Assembly (NCBI GenBank): GCA_002841375.1
Contig: PGZO01000011.1
Span: forward strand, 47,907 to 111,906
Origin: Firmicutes bacterium HGW-Firmicutes-7
GTDB taxonomy: Bacteria > Bacillota > Clostridia > Lachnospirales > Vallitaleaceae
Direction: 5' to 3'
Length of the DNA: 64,000 nucleotides
A program made the translations under genes and the position numbers. Positions 56,677 to 64,000 of the stretch are shown in pieces. The notes beneath the pieces were generated by a model that saw only the letters and a program-made list of their open reading frames with translations, did not search any database and had not been told where the DNA came from. The first letter of the stretch is position 1. Each line of letters opens with the position of its first letter.

Positions 56677-59013
56677 ATGAAAAGGCCGGCAATAGTAATT
56701 TTCATTTGCTATGCTGCTGGTAGCTTTGTTTGCCTTTATTTTAATTGGTTTTATATTGTGATGCTATTATTTGCTATGATTATTAGTGTTTGTCTTATTA
56801 TGAAAGTATATCAGTGGAAATACCTTGTGATATTCTCAACCATTTTCTTAATAGGATATTTTAATAGTCAAAGAATAGATAATATTACAGATAAGATAGA
56901 TAAAATAATCGATTATGATAAGCCTATTGAAGCTATTGCAGAAGTTCATAGCATCGACATGACAAGTAATAAAATGATTTGTAAGCTGAACAAAATTTCA
57001 CAGGATACTAACAAAATTACATCAGGTATTAAAGTAATTGTATACAGTAAAAAGCTAGAGCCATATGAAGTCGGGGATCAGATTAAAATTTATGGCAGTA
57101 TGCAAATCTTTTCCAAACAGACCAATCCAGGGGCATACGACACTAGAGGATATTACTTAGCAAATAAGATATACTATTCAATCTATGCTTCAAACATTGA
57201 ATTTATTGCCAGTAGGCAATATAGCATGGACAGAATATTGAATAATTCAAGGGTAAGGCTTGAAAAACAGATAAATCATTTGTTTCCCAGTAATGAAGCG
57301 AGTGTTATAAATACAATGCTTATAGGTTCAAAAGGCATTATAAATGATTCAACAAAAGAATTGTACCAGGTAGCTGGTATTTCACATCTATTAGCCATTT
57401 CAGGACTGCATGTCTCAATCATAGGCATGGCATTATTCCAACTATTAAATAAATTCATAAAGAGTCAAAAAGTATGTGGCGTTATTTCTATTTTAATTCT
57501 ATGGACATATTGTTTGTTCACTGGAGGGAGCACTTCAACCTTAAGAGCTACAATTATGCTTACCTTTATGTTATTAACTATTTTTTTAAATGAAAACTAT
57601 GATGCTATTTCAGCGCTATTTATCTCAGGTACAATGATTGTAGTAGGTAACCCGTATCAATTGGTAGATGTTGGCTTTTTGCTTTCTATTTCTGCAGTTT
57701 ATGGTATTTTATATGTAACACCAAAGCTAAATGCAAAGTATAATCCAAATAGTAATATTATATTACAGATGCTATTTGTTACTTTAGGTGCAAGTATATT
57801 TACTTATCCAATACTAGCTTGGTTTTTTTATAAGCTCTCTTTTTATTCAGTGATTATGAATCTAATCATTGTGCCTGCGGCCACAATTTTAATTACTTTT
57901 GGAATTTTAGCACTACTTACGTCATTTATATGGTTGCGAGCAGGAGAACTATTAGGAGGGGTTGTATATTTTACCCTTAAATATATTGAAATGTGTTGTG
58001 AGTGGGTTGCGAAGCTACCACTAAATACATTAATTATTGGAAAGCCAAGTATTTTTATAATAATAATTTATTATATATTAATCTTTTTATGGCTACAAGA
58101 AAAACAGGGGAAGCGACTATTAAAGGCAAAGATTATCATTATTTTAGTTGGCATTTTATTTATAGGAGTAAATAGCTTCAATCAAATGGGCCGTCTTAAA
58201 ATCACCTTTTTAGATGTTGGACAAGGAGATTCAGCCATTATTGAATATTCAGGGAAGACTTTTATAATTGATGGTGGCGGTAAAGTGAGTTCATCATTAA
58301 ATACTAAAAATACAGGTGCTTATGTAGTTATGCCCTATTTGGAATCTGAAGGTATTTACCAGATTGATGGAATTTTTATTAGTCATAGCGATTTTGATCA
58401 TATTTATGGTATAATTGAAGTCGTTAAAGAGATTAAAACAGATTTTATTGTTTTACCTAAGCCTTATGAGCAAGAACAAGATGATTTAGTTAGAACATTG
58501 CTTGCATGTGCAAGAGAAAAAGACATAGAGATTTATTACTTTAGTGAAGGATATAAATATATATATGAGTGCTTAAACATAGCGTGTGTTTATCCTCAAG
58601 CTAAAGCAATAACCTATAAGAACAATAATGAAAAGTCTCTTGTATTAAATATAAGTTATAAAGACTTTAGTGTATTGTTTACAGGTGATATAGAAGAAGA
58701 CCAAGAGGATGATATACGATTACTCGAGGGCGTAAAGGTGGATATAATTAAAGTTCCACATCATGGATCAAAGACCTCATCAACCAAAAATTTTCTTGAA
58801 GAAGTTGACCCTTCAGTAGCAATATTTAGTTATGGAAAATATAACAGATATGGACATCCTTCTAAAGAGGTAGTTGATCGTTATAAAATACTTGGCATTA
58901 AAGCTTTTCACATTTCTAATGAAGGCGCAGTAATCGTTACAACAAAGGGAAAAGCCTACGTAGTGAAAACATATTTTACCAGAAGGAAGGAAAAGTATAT
59001 ATGCAACAATTAA
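56677..59013 (+). CDS. comEC: ComEC/Rec2 competence DNA uptake channel
   Basis: A 778-residue protein. An N-terminal membrane region with an OB-like domain (about 1-180), the competence membrane domain (about 215-500; 'GISHLLAISGLHVSIIGM', 'GGSTSTLRATIMLT') and a C-terminal metallo-beta-lactamase domain (about 505-770; 'ITFLDVGQGDSAII', 'SHSDFDHIYG', 'PHHGSKTS'). All three parts are present, the full-length form. It would carry single-stranded DNA across the membrane. It overlaps holA by 13 bp. Confidence 0.95.
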   Translation: MKRPAIVIFICYAAGSFVCLYFNWFYIVMLLFAMIISVCLIMKVYQWKYLVIFSTIFLIGYFNSQRIDNITDKIDKIIDYDKPIEAIAEVHSIDMTSNKMICKLNKISQDTNKITSGIKVIVYSKKLEPYEVGDQIKIYGSMQIFSKQTNPGAYDTRGYYLANKIYYSIYASNIEFIASRQYSMDRILNNSRVRLEKQINHLFPSNEASVINTMLIGSKGIINDSTKELYQVAGISHLLAISGLHVSIIGMALFQLLNKFIKSQKVCGVISILILWTYCLFTGGSTSTLRATIMLTFMLLTIFLNENYDAISALFISGTMIVVGNPYQLVDVGFLLSISAVYGILYVTPKLNAKYNPNSNIILQMLFVTLGASIFTYPILAWFFYKLSFYSVIMNLIIVPAATILITFGILALLTSFIWLRAGELLGGVVYFTLKYIEMCCEWVAKLPLNTLIIGKPSIFIIIIYYILIFLWLQEKQGKRLLKAKIIIILVGILFIGVNSFNQMGRLKITFLDVGQGDSAIIEYSGKTFIIDGGGKVSSSLNTKNTGAYVVMPYLESEGIYQIDGIFISHSDFDHIYGIIEVVKEIKTDFIVLPKPYEQEQDDLVRTLLACAREKDIEIYYFSEGYKYIYECLNIACVYPQAKAITYKNNNEKSLVLNISYKDFSVLFTGDIEEDQEDDIRLLEGVKVDIIKVPHHGSKTSSTKNFLEEVDPSVAIFSYGKYNRYGHPSKEVVDRYKILGIKAFHISNEGAVIVTTKGKAYVVKTYFTRRKEKYICNN

Positions 59014-59993
59014 AAAAGCAAATTAAGGATAGACAGATTGAAGGTGTTTATTTATTTTACGGTGAAGAGCAATATATTTTAGAAGCTTATTTAGATAAGG
59101 CGGTAGATTCAGTTATGATCGGCTCAGATAGAGTTATGAACTTAGATGTTTTTGAGGCACAAGGCAATCAACTTGATAAAATTATTGATGCAATGGATAC
59201 ATTACCTTTCTTAGGTGAGAAGAGAGTAGTTGTTATTAAAAAGCTTGAGCTTTTTCAAGCTAAAAATGCATCAAAAACAGACAAATTTATTGAAGCCCTT
59301 GGTAGGATACCAAGTACAACAGTACTTTTTATCGTTGAAGATGATGTTGATAAAAGAACAAAACTATATAAAAAAATCAATGCGTTAGGCCGTGTATTAG
59401 AATTTAAAAGAATGGGTGAAGAGGATTTAGTACAGTATATTGCTGACCAATTGAACAAACACAATAAAAAAATTGAAAAGGCAGTTGCCAAGCATTTTAT
59501 ACATACTGTAGGATTTGATTTAGCAACCATTCATAATGAATTAAGTAAATTAGTTGCTTATAATAAAGATACAGATATTATTATAAGACAAACTATAGAT
59601 GAGATATGTACGAAAAGTGTTGAAAACAGAATTTTTGATCTTGTAGATTGTATGGGTGCAAGTAAAAGGCATCGTGCACTTAAGCTTTATAATGATTTAA
59701 TCGTATTAAAAGAACCTCCTACAAGAATTTTGTTTATGATCACTAGACAATTCAGACTGATATTACAGACAAAACTATTAGTAGATGGGGGAGCACCCCG
59801 TCAAGAAATGGCATCAAGACTAAAATTGCCACCATTTGTACTTGATAAAAATATTAAACAAGCAAAAAAATTCACGCTTCAACAATTAAAAGATGGTCTG
59901 AGAGAGTGCCTGGAGGCAGAAGTGCAAATGAAAACCGGTAAGATGGAGATTACACTTGGCCTTGAACTACTAATCATAAAATATAGTGCATAA
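59001..59993 (+). CDS. holA: DNA polymerase III delta subunit
   Basis: A 330-residue clamp-loader subunit. 'GVYLFYGEEQYILEAYLD' at the start, 'DTLPFLGEKRVVVIKKLELF' and the C-terminal helical collar ('FTLQQLKDGLRECLEAEVQM') are typical. It opens the beta clamp during loading. It overlaps the comEC end. Its last 120 bp or so occur again, degenerated, 309 bp downstream. Confidence 0.94.
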   Translation: MQQLKKQIKDRQIEGVYLFYGEEQYILEAYLDKAVDSVMIGSDRVMNLDVFEAQGNQLDKIIDAMDTLPFLGEKRVVVIKKLELFQAKNASKTDKFIEALGRIPSTTVLFIVEDDVDKRTKLYKKINALGRVLEFKRMGEEDLVQYIADQLNKHNKKIEKAVAKHFIHTVGFDLATIHNELSKLVAYNKDTDIIIRQTIDEICTKSVENRIFDLVDCMGASKRHRALKLYNDLIVLKEPPTRILFMITRQFRLILQTKLLVDGGAPRQEMASRLKLPPFVLDKNIKQAKKFTLQQLKDGLRECLEAEVQMKTGKMEITLGLELLIIKYSA

Positions 59994-60028
59994 AAAACTT
60001 AACAACTTCTTCTTAGCGGTTGTCGCCC

Positions 60029-60133
60029 AAGAGGCTATCCTATGTGTTTTTTTCGTTCCGACGCGCGTCCATGCGCGTTAAGTCACGCCGCTCCGCATCC
60101 TGCTGCGCTAGCAAACACATAGGATAGCCTCTT
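60029..60133 (+). repeat. GC-rich hairpin element, copy 1
   Basis: 105 bp. An outer perfect stem (aagaggctatcc / ggatagcctctt) encloses tatgtgttt/aaacacata and a GC-rich core (positions 60054-60111) with its own potential hairpins. Core composition is far richer in G+C than the surroundings. No ORF is convincing. Copy 2 is in direct orientation and copy 3 is inverted. Confidence 0.85.
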
Positions 60134-60169
60134 TGTCTCTGTATCGTAATTTGATAGAGAACAAGAACA

Positions 60170-60296
60170 CTGAACATAAACACACCTTCCAGCAATTAAA
60201 AGATGGGCTTAAAAAGTGCTTGGAGGTAGAAGTGAAGATGAAGACCAGCAAGATGTATATTACCCTTGGCCTTGAACTATTAATAATAAATACAGT
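60170..60296 (+). pseudogene. Degenerate duplicate of the holA 3' end
   Basis: Translation gives 'FQQLKDGLKKCLEVEVKMKT' and 'YITLGLELLIINT', closely matching the C-terminus of HolA but without the rest of the gene or a ribosome site. It belongs to a tandem duplication with a 309-bp period (holA tail, 'agcggttgtcgccc', hairpin element, 'gatagagaacaagaac'). The many substitutions show it is not recent or is under no constraint. Confidence 0.8.
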
Positions 60297-60337
60297 GCAT
60301 AAAAAACTTAGTAACTTCTTGTTAGCGGTTGTCGCCC

Positions 60338-60442
60338 AAGAGGCTATCCTATGTGTTTTTTTCGTTCCGACGCGCGTCCATGCGCGTTAAGTCACGCCGC
60401 TCCGCATCCTGCTGCGCTAACAAACACATAGGATAGCCTCTT
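60338..60442 (+). repeat. GC-rich hairpin element, copy 2
   Basis: Identical outer stem and nearly identical core to copy 1 (ctaac in place of ctagc near the 3' end). It lies in the second unit of the 309-bp tandem duplication. Its better conservation than the adjoining holA fragment suggests either selection on the element or gene conversion between copies. Confidence 0.85.
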
Positions 60443-60481
60443 GGTCTCTGCATCGTAAATTGATAGAGAACAAGAACCCTG

Positions 60482-60605
60482 AACATAAACAAAAGCTGAA
60501 CAAAAGCTAAAGTAAAGTTAAAACTAAAGTTGAAATGAAAGCTAAAAAAGCAAAAGCTAAGTAAAAGCAAAAGTAAAAGTAAAAGCAAAAGTAAAAGCAA
60601 TAGCC
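60482..60605 (+). repeat. Low-complexity aaagc/aaagt minisatellite
   Basis: About 120 bp built from variants of 'aaaagc', 'taaagt' and 'aaaagt'. In one frame it reads as lysine, alanine and valine but with several stops, so it is not coding now. It may be a decayed lysine-rich coding repeat or simple sequence expansion. Confidence 0.65.
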
Positions 60606-60628
60606 GAAAATAACTACTGCAAAAATAA

Positions 60629-60664
60629 AAAGTTCTTACATCTCCATGTAGGAACTTTTTTTAA
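60629..60664 (+). terminator. Intrinsic terminator after the repeat block
   Basis: An 11-bp stem with one G-U pair (agttcttacat / atgtaggaact, loop ctcc) followed by seven or more T. It would end the comEC-holA transcript after it has passed through both hairpin elements. Confidence 0.9.
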
Positions 60665-60834
60665 ATATTTATTTTAGAAGGTATTACATGTAGAAATTGT
60701 ATTCATTTAATTATATTTAATACCAAGATCAATAACCATCACGGTAGCTATCAGAAGTTGAAAAAGTGTTTACGATAAAATTTAAGTAACATATAAACGG
60801 AGAGTTTCCTCCTTAAAATTTAAGGAATAGAGAT

Positions 60835-60941
60835 AAATGGGTTGTACTATGTGTTTGTTAGCGCAGCAGGATGCGGAGCGGCGTGACTTAACGCGCATGG
60901 ACGCGCGTCGGAACGAAAAAAACACATAGTACAACCTATTT
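60835..60941 (-). repeat. GC-rich hairpin element, copy 3 (inverted)
   Basis: The core is the reverse complement of copies 1 and 2 (essentially identical), but the outer stem is a different sequence: aaatgggttgtac / gtacaacctattt, still paired with one G-U. So the outer stem covaries between insertion sites while the core does not. Confidence 0.85.
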
Positions 60942-61050
60942 GTCGACAACCCATAACGGTTTTATTGGTTTTGATATAACCCTATTTGCCTACAACGCAT
61001 AAGGTTTTAAAAATCTATTTGTCCACAACTAACCAATAAAGGTTTAATAT
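60936..61050 (+). repeat. Three degenerate direct repeats beside copy 3
   Basis: The word 'ctatttg(t/c)c(g/t/c)acaac' followed by 'cataa(c/a)ggttttaaa'-like sequence starts at about 60936, 60982 and 61015. The first overlaps the outer stem of copy 3. Spacing is irregular (46 and 33 bp). No function is evident. Confidence 0.55.
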
Positions 61051-61069
61051 TACAATCTCTTTTTTGGGA

Positions 61070-61095
61070 TCAACCCAACGAGCGTCGGGGTTTTT
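61070..61095 (+). terminator. Probable terminator hairpin, plus strand
   Basis: 'aaccc' pairs with 'gggtt' around an imperfect inner stem and is followed by five T. No obvious plus-strand gene ends here, so the transcript it would serve may originate in the repeat region. Confidence 0.45.
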
Positions 61096-61115
61096 GTGAT
61101 TTTTTTGCAATTAAA

Positions 61116-61140
61116 TAGCCACACCCTAGGGTATGGCTTA
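61116..61140 (-). terminator. Terminator of rpsT
   Basis: agccatac / gtgtggct with inner cc-tagg, just past the rpsT stop on the minus strand; the following bases are AT-rich but not a pure T-run. Confidence 0.6.
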
Positions 61141-61144
61141 TTGA

Positions 61145-61408
61145 TTATTCCATGCTATTTACTAATTTTGTTAAACGTGCAACTTTTCTAGAAGCAGTGT
61201 TCTTATGAAAGATGCCTTTAGCTTTTGCTTTATCTATTTCAGAAATTGCAACGAGTAATTGAGCTGCAGCTGCAACTTTATCACTTGTATTAACTGCGCC
61301 AATAACTTTCTTGGTCTCAGTTTTAACTTTTGATTTAATTACCTTGTTTCTAAGAGTTTTAGTTTCTGATACTAGTATTCTTTTTTTTGCTGACTTAATA
61401 TTAGCCAA
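61145..61408 (-). CDS. rpsT: 30S ribosomal protein S20
   Basis: 87 residues, lysine- and alanine-rich ('ANIKSAKKRILVSETKTLRN' at the start, 'KGIFHKNTASRKVARLTKLV' near the end), binding 16S rRNA. I start at the TTG at 61408 because the protein then begins ANIKSAKKR as S20 usually does and 'ggagg' lies 8 bases ahead; the in-frame GTG at 61417 is part of that ribosome site (ggaGGTG). A UUG start could keep translation low or allow autoregulation. It is antisense to its neighbours, as usual between holA and gpr. Confidence 0.93.
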   Translation of the reverse strand: MANIKSAKKRILVSETKTLRNKVIKSKVKTETKKVIGAVNTSDKVAAAAQLLVAISEIDKAKAKGIFHKNTASRKVARLTKLVNSME

Positions 61409-61429
61409 TTCATTCACCTCCGTACTTTT

Positions 61430-61453
61430 ATATTTTCGCTAGAACGAAAATAT
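61430..61453 (-). promoter_or_regulatory. Hairpin in the rpsT leader
   Basis: A perfect 9-bp stem (atattttcg / cgaaaatat, 6-base loop) ends about 10 bases before the ribosome site of rpsT. It may be part of an autoregulatory leader; I know no confirmed family that matches. Confidence 0.4.
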
Positions 61454-61599
61454 CATTCCTGTTAATTATTTCGAACTATCAAACACACCCTCTTATTTTA
61501 AATGAAATGTCTAAATAAGTCAATATGTTTTTTAAATATAATATTTTATGCGTATTTGTAAATACTAATTCTCTAGATTATAAATTGAGGTGAAGTCGC

Positions 61600-62586
61600 G
61601 TGGAAGAAGAAAGAATGAGTATTCGTACTGATTTGGCACTAGAAGCTAGAGAAATTGCTGGTGATATTAAGACAGAGCTGAAAGGGATTAAAGTAATAAC
61701 AGAAAAGCTTACTGACTTAAATATGAACATTACGAAGGTTCAAGTACTAGATGAACAGGGCGAAAAGCAAATTAATAAGCCTATTGGTAATTACATTACC
61801 ATAGAATGTGAAGGAATTAAAAGAAATTCAACAGATCAAAAAAAAGATATCGTAGAGGCCGTGGCAAATGAACTGAAAAAGATATGTGATTGGAGGAATA
61901 AAACAATTTTAGTAATTGGACTTGGGAATCAAAGAGTGACCCCTGACTCCTTAGGGCCAAAAGTTGTTGCCAATTTAATTGTAACCAGACATCTTTTTCA
62001 AGAGTTTGAAGGAATGAATGACGATGTAATTCAACCTGTAAGCGCAATAGCACCTGGTGTTATGGGACAAACGGGTATGGAAACCGTAGAAATTGTGAAA
62101 GGTGTTGTAGATGCTATTAAGCCTGATATAGTCATTGCAGTTGATGCACTTGCATCTAGGAGAACAAATAGAGTAAACACAACCATACAGATTGCAGATA
62201 CAGGAGTACACCCGGGTTCAGGTGTTGGAAATAGAAGAAAAGGCTTAACTCAAAAAACCTTAGGCGTTCCAGTAATTGCTATTGGTGTGCCCACTGTGGT
62301 AGATGCGGCCACTATCGTTAATGATACAATGGAGGAGCTGATCAATCAAATTAAACATAACACAAACTCCTCTGGACAGATAATTGATGCGATGATCCAA
62401 ATGACGGATGTTGAAAAGTATAAATTAATTAAGGAAATATTGTATCCTTATGTGGGAGATCTTTTTGTTACACCAAAAGAAATTGATGAAGTCATTGAAA
62501 GAATCAGTGATATATTAGCTATGGCACTAAATAGAACATTACATCCAGATATGGAATATGAAGAAATAAGAAGTTGGTTATCATAA
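61600..62586 (+). CDS. gpr: Spore germination protease Gpr
   Basis: A 328-residue aspartic-like A25 protease that degrades small acid-soluble proteins on germination. The N-terminal 'SIRTDLALEAREI' resembles the site where the zymogen removes its own propeptide. 'VIGLGNQRVTPDSLGPKVV', 'GQTGMETVEI' and 'DALASRRTNRVNTTIQI' are diagnostic. The GTG start has 'gaggtga' at proper spacing, whereas the ATG at 61615 does not. It is followed by spoIIP in the usual order. Confidence 0.95.
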   Translation: MEEERMSIRTDLALEAREIAGDIKTELKGIKVITEKLTDLNMNITKVQVLDEQGEKQINKPIGNYITIECEGIKRNSTDQKKDIVEAVANELKKICDWRNKTILVIGLGNQRVTPDSLGPKVVANLIVTRHLFQEFEGMNDDVIQPVSAIAPGVMGQTGMETVEIVKGVVDAIKPDIVIAVDALASRRTNRVNTTIQIADTGVHPGSGVGNRRKGLTQKTLGVPVIAIGVPTVVDAATIVNDTMEELINQIKHNTNSSGQIIDAMIQMTDVEKYKLIKEILYPYVGDLFVTPKEIDEVIERISDILAMALNRTLHPDMEYEEIRSWLS

Positions 62587-62648
62587 AAAACCAATTGTCT
62601 AATATATTAATAGGAGAAATAATACTTTAGACAAAGGCAAGGTTAATT

Positions 62649-63857
62649 ATGGAGAAAACGCATATTTACAGCAAGAGAAAAAAGGTTCTGAATTTTTATT
62701 TGACGGTTGTAGTTGTAGTGACAGTGTTATTAACTAGGCAGCTTGTAATTAGTTTTGAGGGGAAGAACATTGCTAGTGCATTTAAGGATACCTTTAAGAA
62801 GATACCTATTGAGTTGTTTGTAAAGTCAAGTTTCTCACTTAGCCCAAATTTAGAATACTTAAGTGGCACCTATATTGATGAGACGACAAAAGAGATGAAT
62901 AAGTTCACATTTTTTACGAATCATTATCTTCCATTGCTATCGTATATGGTTAATACTCAAATCGTTACGAGTGATTCTATGGTTGAAATTTATCCCTATA
63001 TAGACGAACATAAAGGAGAATATATTGAAGATGAGAAATTTACATTAGATGATTTACATGCCAATAATTCAGTACAAGCAATGTCCTATTCATTAGAACA
63101 ACTATCTGATTTTAATTTTATGTTGAATAATCTTTATACTGTAGATTCCAATATAATGGCTGAAAAAAATCTATTTGATGTAAAGTATTTTATGGAGGCA
63201 GATCAATCTATTAATTTCAAAGAGGACGGACCTAAAATTTTAGTGTATCATACACATTCTCAAGAGGCATTTATAGATAGTAAGCCTGGGGATAAAAACG
63301 ATACAATAGTTGGTGTCGGAGATGAGTTGGTTAGAATACTTGAGGAAGAGTATAAGATTGAGGTGATACATTTAAAGGGAGAATATGATGTTATCGATGG
63401 AAAGTTAGATAGAAGTCAAGCCTATCAAAGAATTGAACCAGAATTAAAAGATGTGCTCAAAAAAAATCCGTCTATTGAAGTATTAATAGATGTTCATAGA
63501 GATGGCATTCCTGATAATCTTAAGTTGGTAACTGAAATAAATGGAAAACCAACTGCTAAAATAATGTTTTTTAACGGACTTAGTAGAATCATGATGAATG
63601 GTAAAATGACTAGCCTTGCTTCAATGCCAAATACTTATGTAAAAGATAATATGGCTTTAAGCTTTCAAATGCACTTACAAGCAAATGCACTTTATCCAGG
63701 ACTAACGCGTAAAATATATTTGAAAGGATATAGATATAATTTGCATTTGATGCCTAAAAGCCTACTGGTTGAAGTCGGTGCACAGACGAATACAGTTGAA
63801 GAGGCAAAAAATGCAATGGAACCATTGGCTGAGATCTTATATCATGTAATACAATAG
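62649..63857 (+). CDS. spoIIP: Stage II sporulation protein P
   Basis: A 402-residue protein with one N-terminal membrane segment (about 15-35) and a C-terminal amidase/endopeptidase domain (about 195-400). 'ILVYHTHSQEAFI' and 'VLIDVHRDGIPDN' hold the metal-binding residues. With SpoIID and SpoIIM it thins septal peptidoglycan to drive engulfment. A MITE-like repeat begins 2 bp after its stop codon. Confidence 0.95.
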   Translation: MEKTHIYSKRKKVLNFYLTVVVVVTVLLTRQLVISFEGKNIASAFKDTFKKIPIELFVKSSFSLSPNLEYLSGTYIDETTKEMNKFTFFTNHYLPLLSYMVNTQIVTSDSMVEIYPYIDEHKGEYIEDEKFTLDDLHANNSVQAMSYSLEQLSDFNFMLNNLYTVDSNIMAEKNLFDVKYFMEADQSINFKEDGPKILVYHTHSQEAFIDSKPGDKNDTIVGVGDELVRILEEEYKIEVIHLKGEYDVIDGKLDRSQAYQRIEPELKDVLKKNPSIEVLIDVHRDGIPDNLKLVTEINGKPTAKIMFFNGLSRIMMNGKMTSLASMPNTYVKDNMALSFQMHLQANALYPGLTRKIYLKGYRYNLHLMPKSLLVEVGAQTNTVEEAKNAMEPLAEILYHVIQ

Positions 63858-63858
63858 G

Positions 63859-63962
63859 GTGTCAAAAGTATATAGTTGTTCTTTCTCACACAACATATAG
63901 TGATGGATGGTTTAACCATCACTATATGTTGTGTGAGAATTAGAACAACTTACTTTTGACAC
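63859..63962 (+). mobile_element. MITE-like inverted-repeat element, copy 2
   Basis: 104 bp with perfect 12-bp terminal inverted repeats (gtgtcaaaagta / tacttttgacac) and a nearly perfect palindromic body centred on 'gatggtttaaccatc', so the whole can form one hairpin. It is the reverse complement of copy 1 at 34012 apart from scattered changes. It contains no ORF. Because it folds so completely it might also act as the spoIIP terminator, but it has no T-run. Confidence 0.85.
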
Positions 63963-63981
63963 TAGAATAAAAAGATAGATA

Positions 63982-64000
63982 GGATGGATGGTTTAACCAT
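63982..64000 (+). repeat. Partial repeat of the MITE centre, cut by the window end
   Basis: 'ggatggatggtttaaccat' repeats the centre of the element just upstream. The window ends here, so a second or rearranged element may continue beyond it. Confidence 0.5.

Noticed and set aside
60133..60390. ORF of 85 codons after holA
   Set aside because: It reads through the decayed holA tail and into the hairpin element; it has no ribosome site and is explained by the duplication.
60349..60600. Minus-strand ORF with leucine run
   Set aside because: It translates the hairpin element and the aaagc minisatellite in reverse; the leucine run is simple sequence, not a protein.
60936..61050. CRISPR-like array
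   Set aside because: Only three degenerate units with irregular spacing and no conserved repeat length; no cas genes in the window.
63859..63962. MITE copy 2 as a simple spoIIP terminator
   Set aside because: It has no T-run, has defined terminal repeats and a near-identical copy elsewhere, so a mobile repeat explains it better.

Overview
The window looks like chromosomal DNA from a low-GC, anaerobic, endospore-forming Gram-positive bacterium (class Clostridia, probably Lachnospirales or a relative). The evidence is an AT-rich sequence, strong Shine-Dalgarno sites, sporulation genes (gpr, spoIIP, a GerM-like gene), a ferredoxin-dependent indolepyruvate oxidoreductase, S-layer homology proteins, and the order comEC-holA-rpsT-gpr-spoIIP found in Clostridia. 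I saw no rRNA, tRNA, CRISPR array, prophage or intact insertion sequence.

Region by region. 1-14.7 kb is an exopolysaccharide/capsule locus: a beta-helix protein (5' end outside the window), Wzy-like polymerase, MurJ-type flippase, four glycosyltransferases, an LCP attachment enzyme, a split Wzz / BY-kinase pair, an SLH surface protein, the CpsB-type PHP phosphatase and a GDP-mannose pyrophosphorylase. A histidine phosphatase and RecQ follow. At 17.6-20.5 kb a strong promoter and a cyclic-di-GMP-I (GEMM) riboswitch with an overlapping intrinsic terminator precede two surface proteins (stalk/leucine-rich, and BspA-like leucine-rich with SLH). Next come asd, a D,D-carboxypeptidase, and at 23.5-32.4 kb an AraC-regulated disaccharide uptake and phosphorolysis operon (binding protein, two permeases, GH65 phosphorylase, beta-phosphoglucomutase, MsmX/MalK-type ATPase).

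32.7-41.3 kb holds a rhomboid-like membrane protein, an HTH regulator, a rhodanese, two small paralogous proteins, a four-S1-domain protein, a patatin-like lipase and a pair of ABC-2 permeases without an ATPase. 41.4-47.3 kb is an aryl-2-oxoacid module: two phenylacetate-CoA ligases, IorA, IorB and two ACT-domain proteins. Then DegV, a GGDEF-EAL protein that could set the c-di-GMP level read by the riboswitch, NAD synthetase, methylglyoxal synthase, a ComEA-like protein, a two-component system, the GerM-like protein, ComEC, HolA, S20, Gpr and SpoIIP.

The least explained parts are non-coding. (1) A GC-rich hairpin element of about 105 bp is present three times in 0.9 kb after holA. Its core is nearly invariant, while its outer stem has a different sequence at the two kinds of site yet stays self-complementary; one copy travels with a duplicated holA 3' end. 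(2) A 104-bp MITE-like inverted repeat occurs twice, 30 kb apart, in opposite orientations. (3) A short hairpin motif (TAGC-RAAN-GCRGA inside a covarying 4-bp stem) recurs four times upstream of unrelated genes. These are the best candidates for something undescribed.
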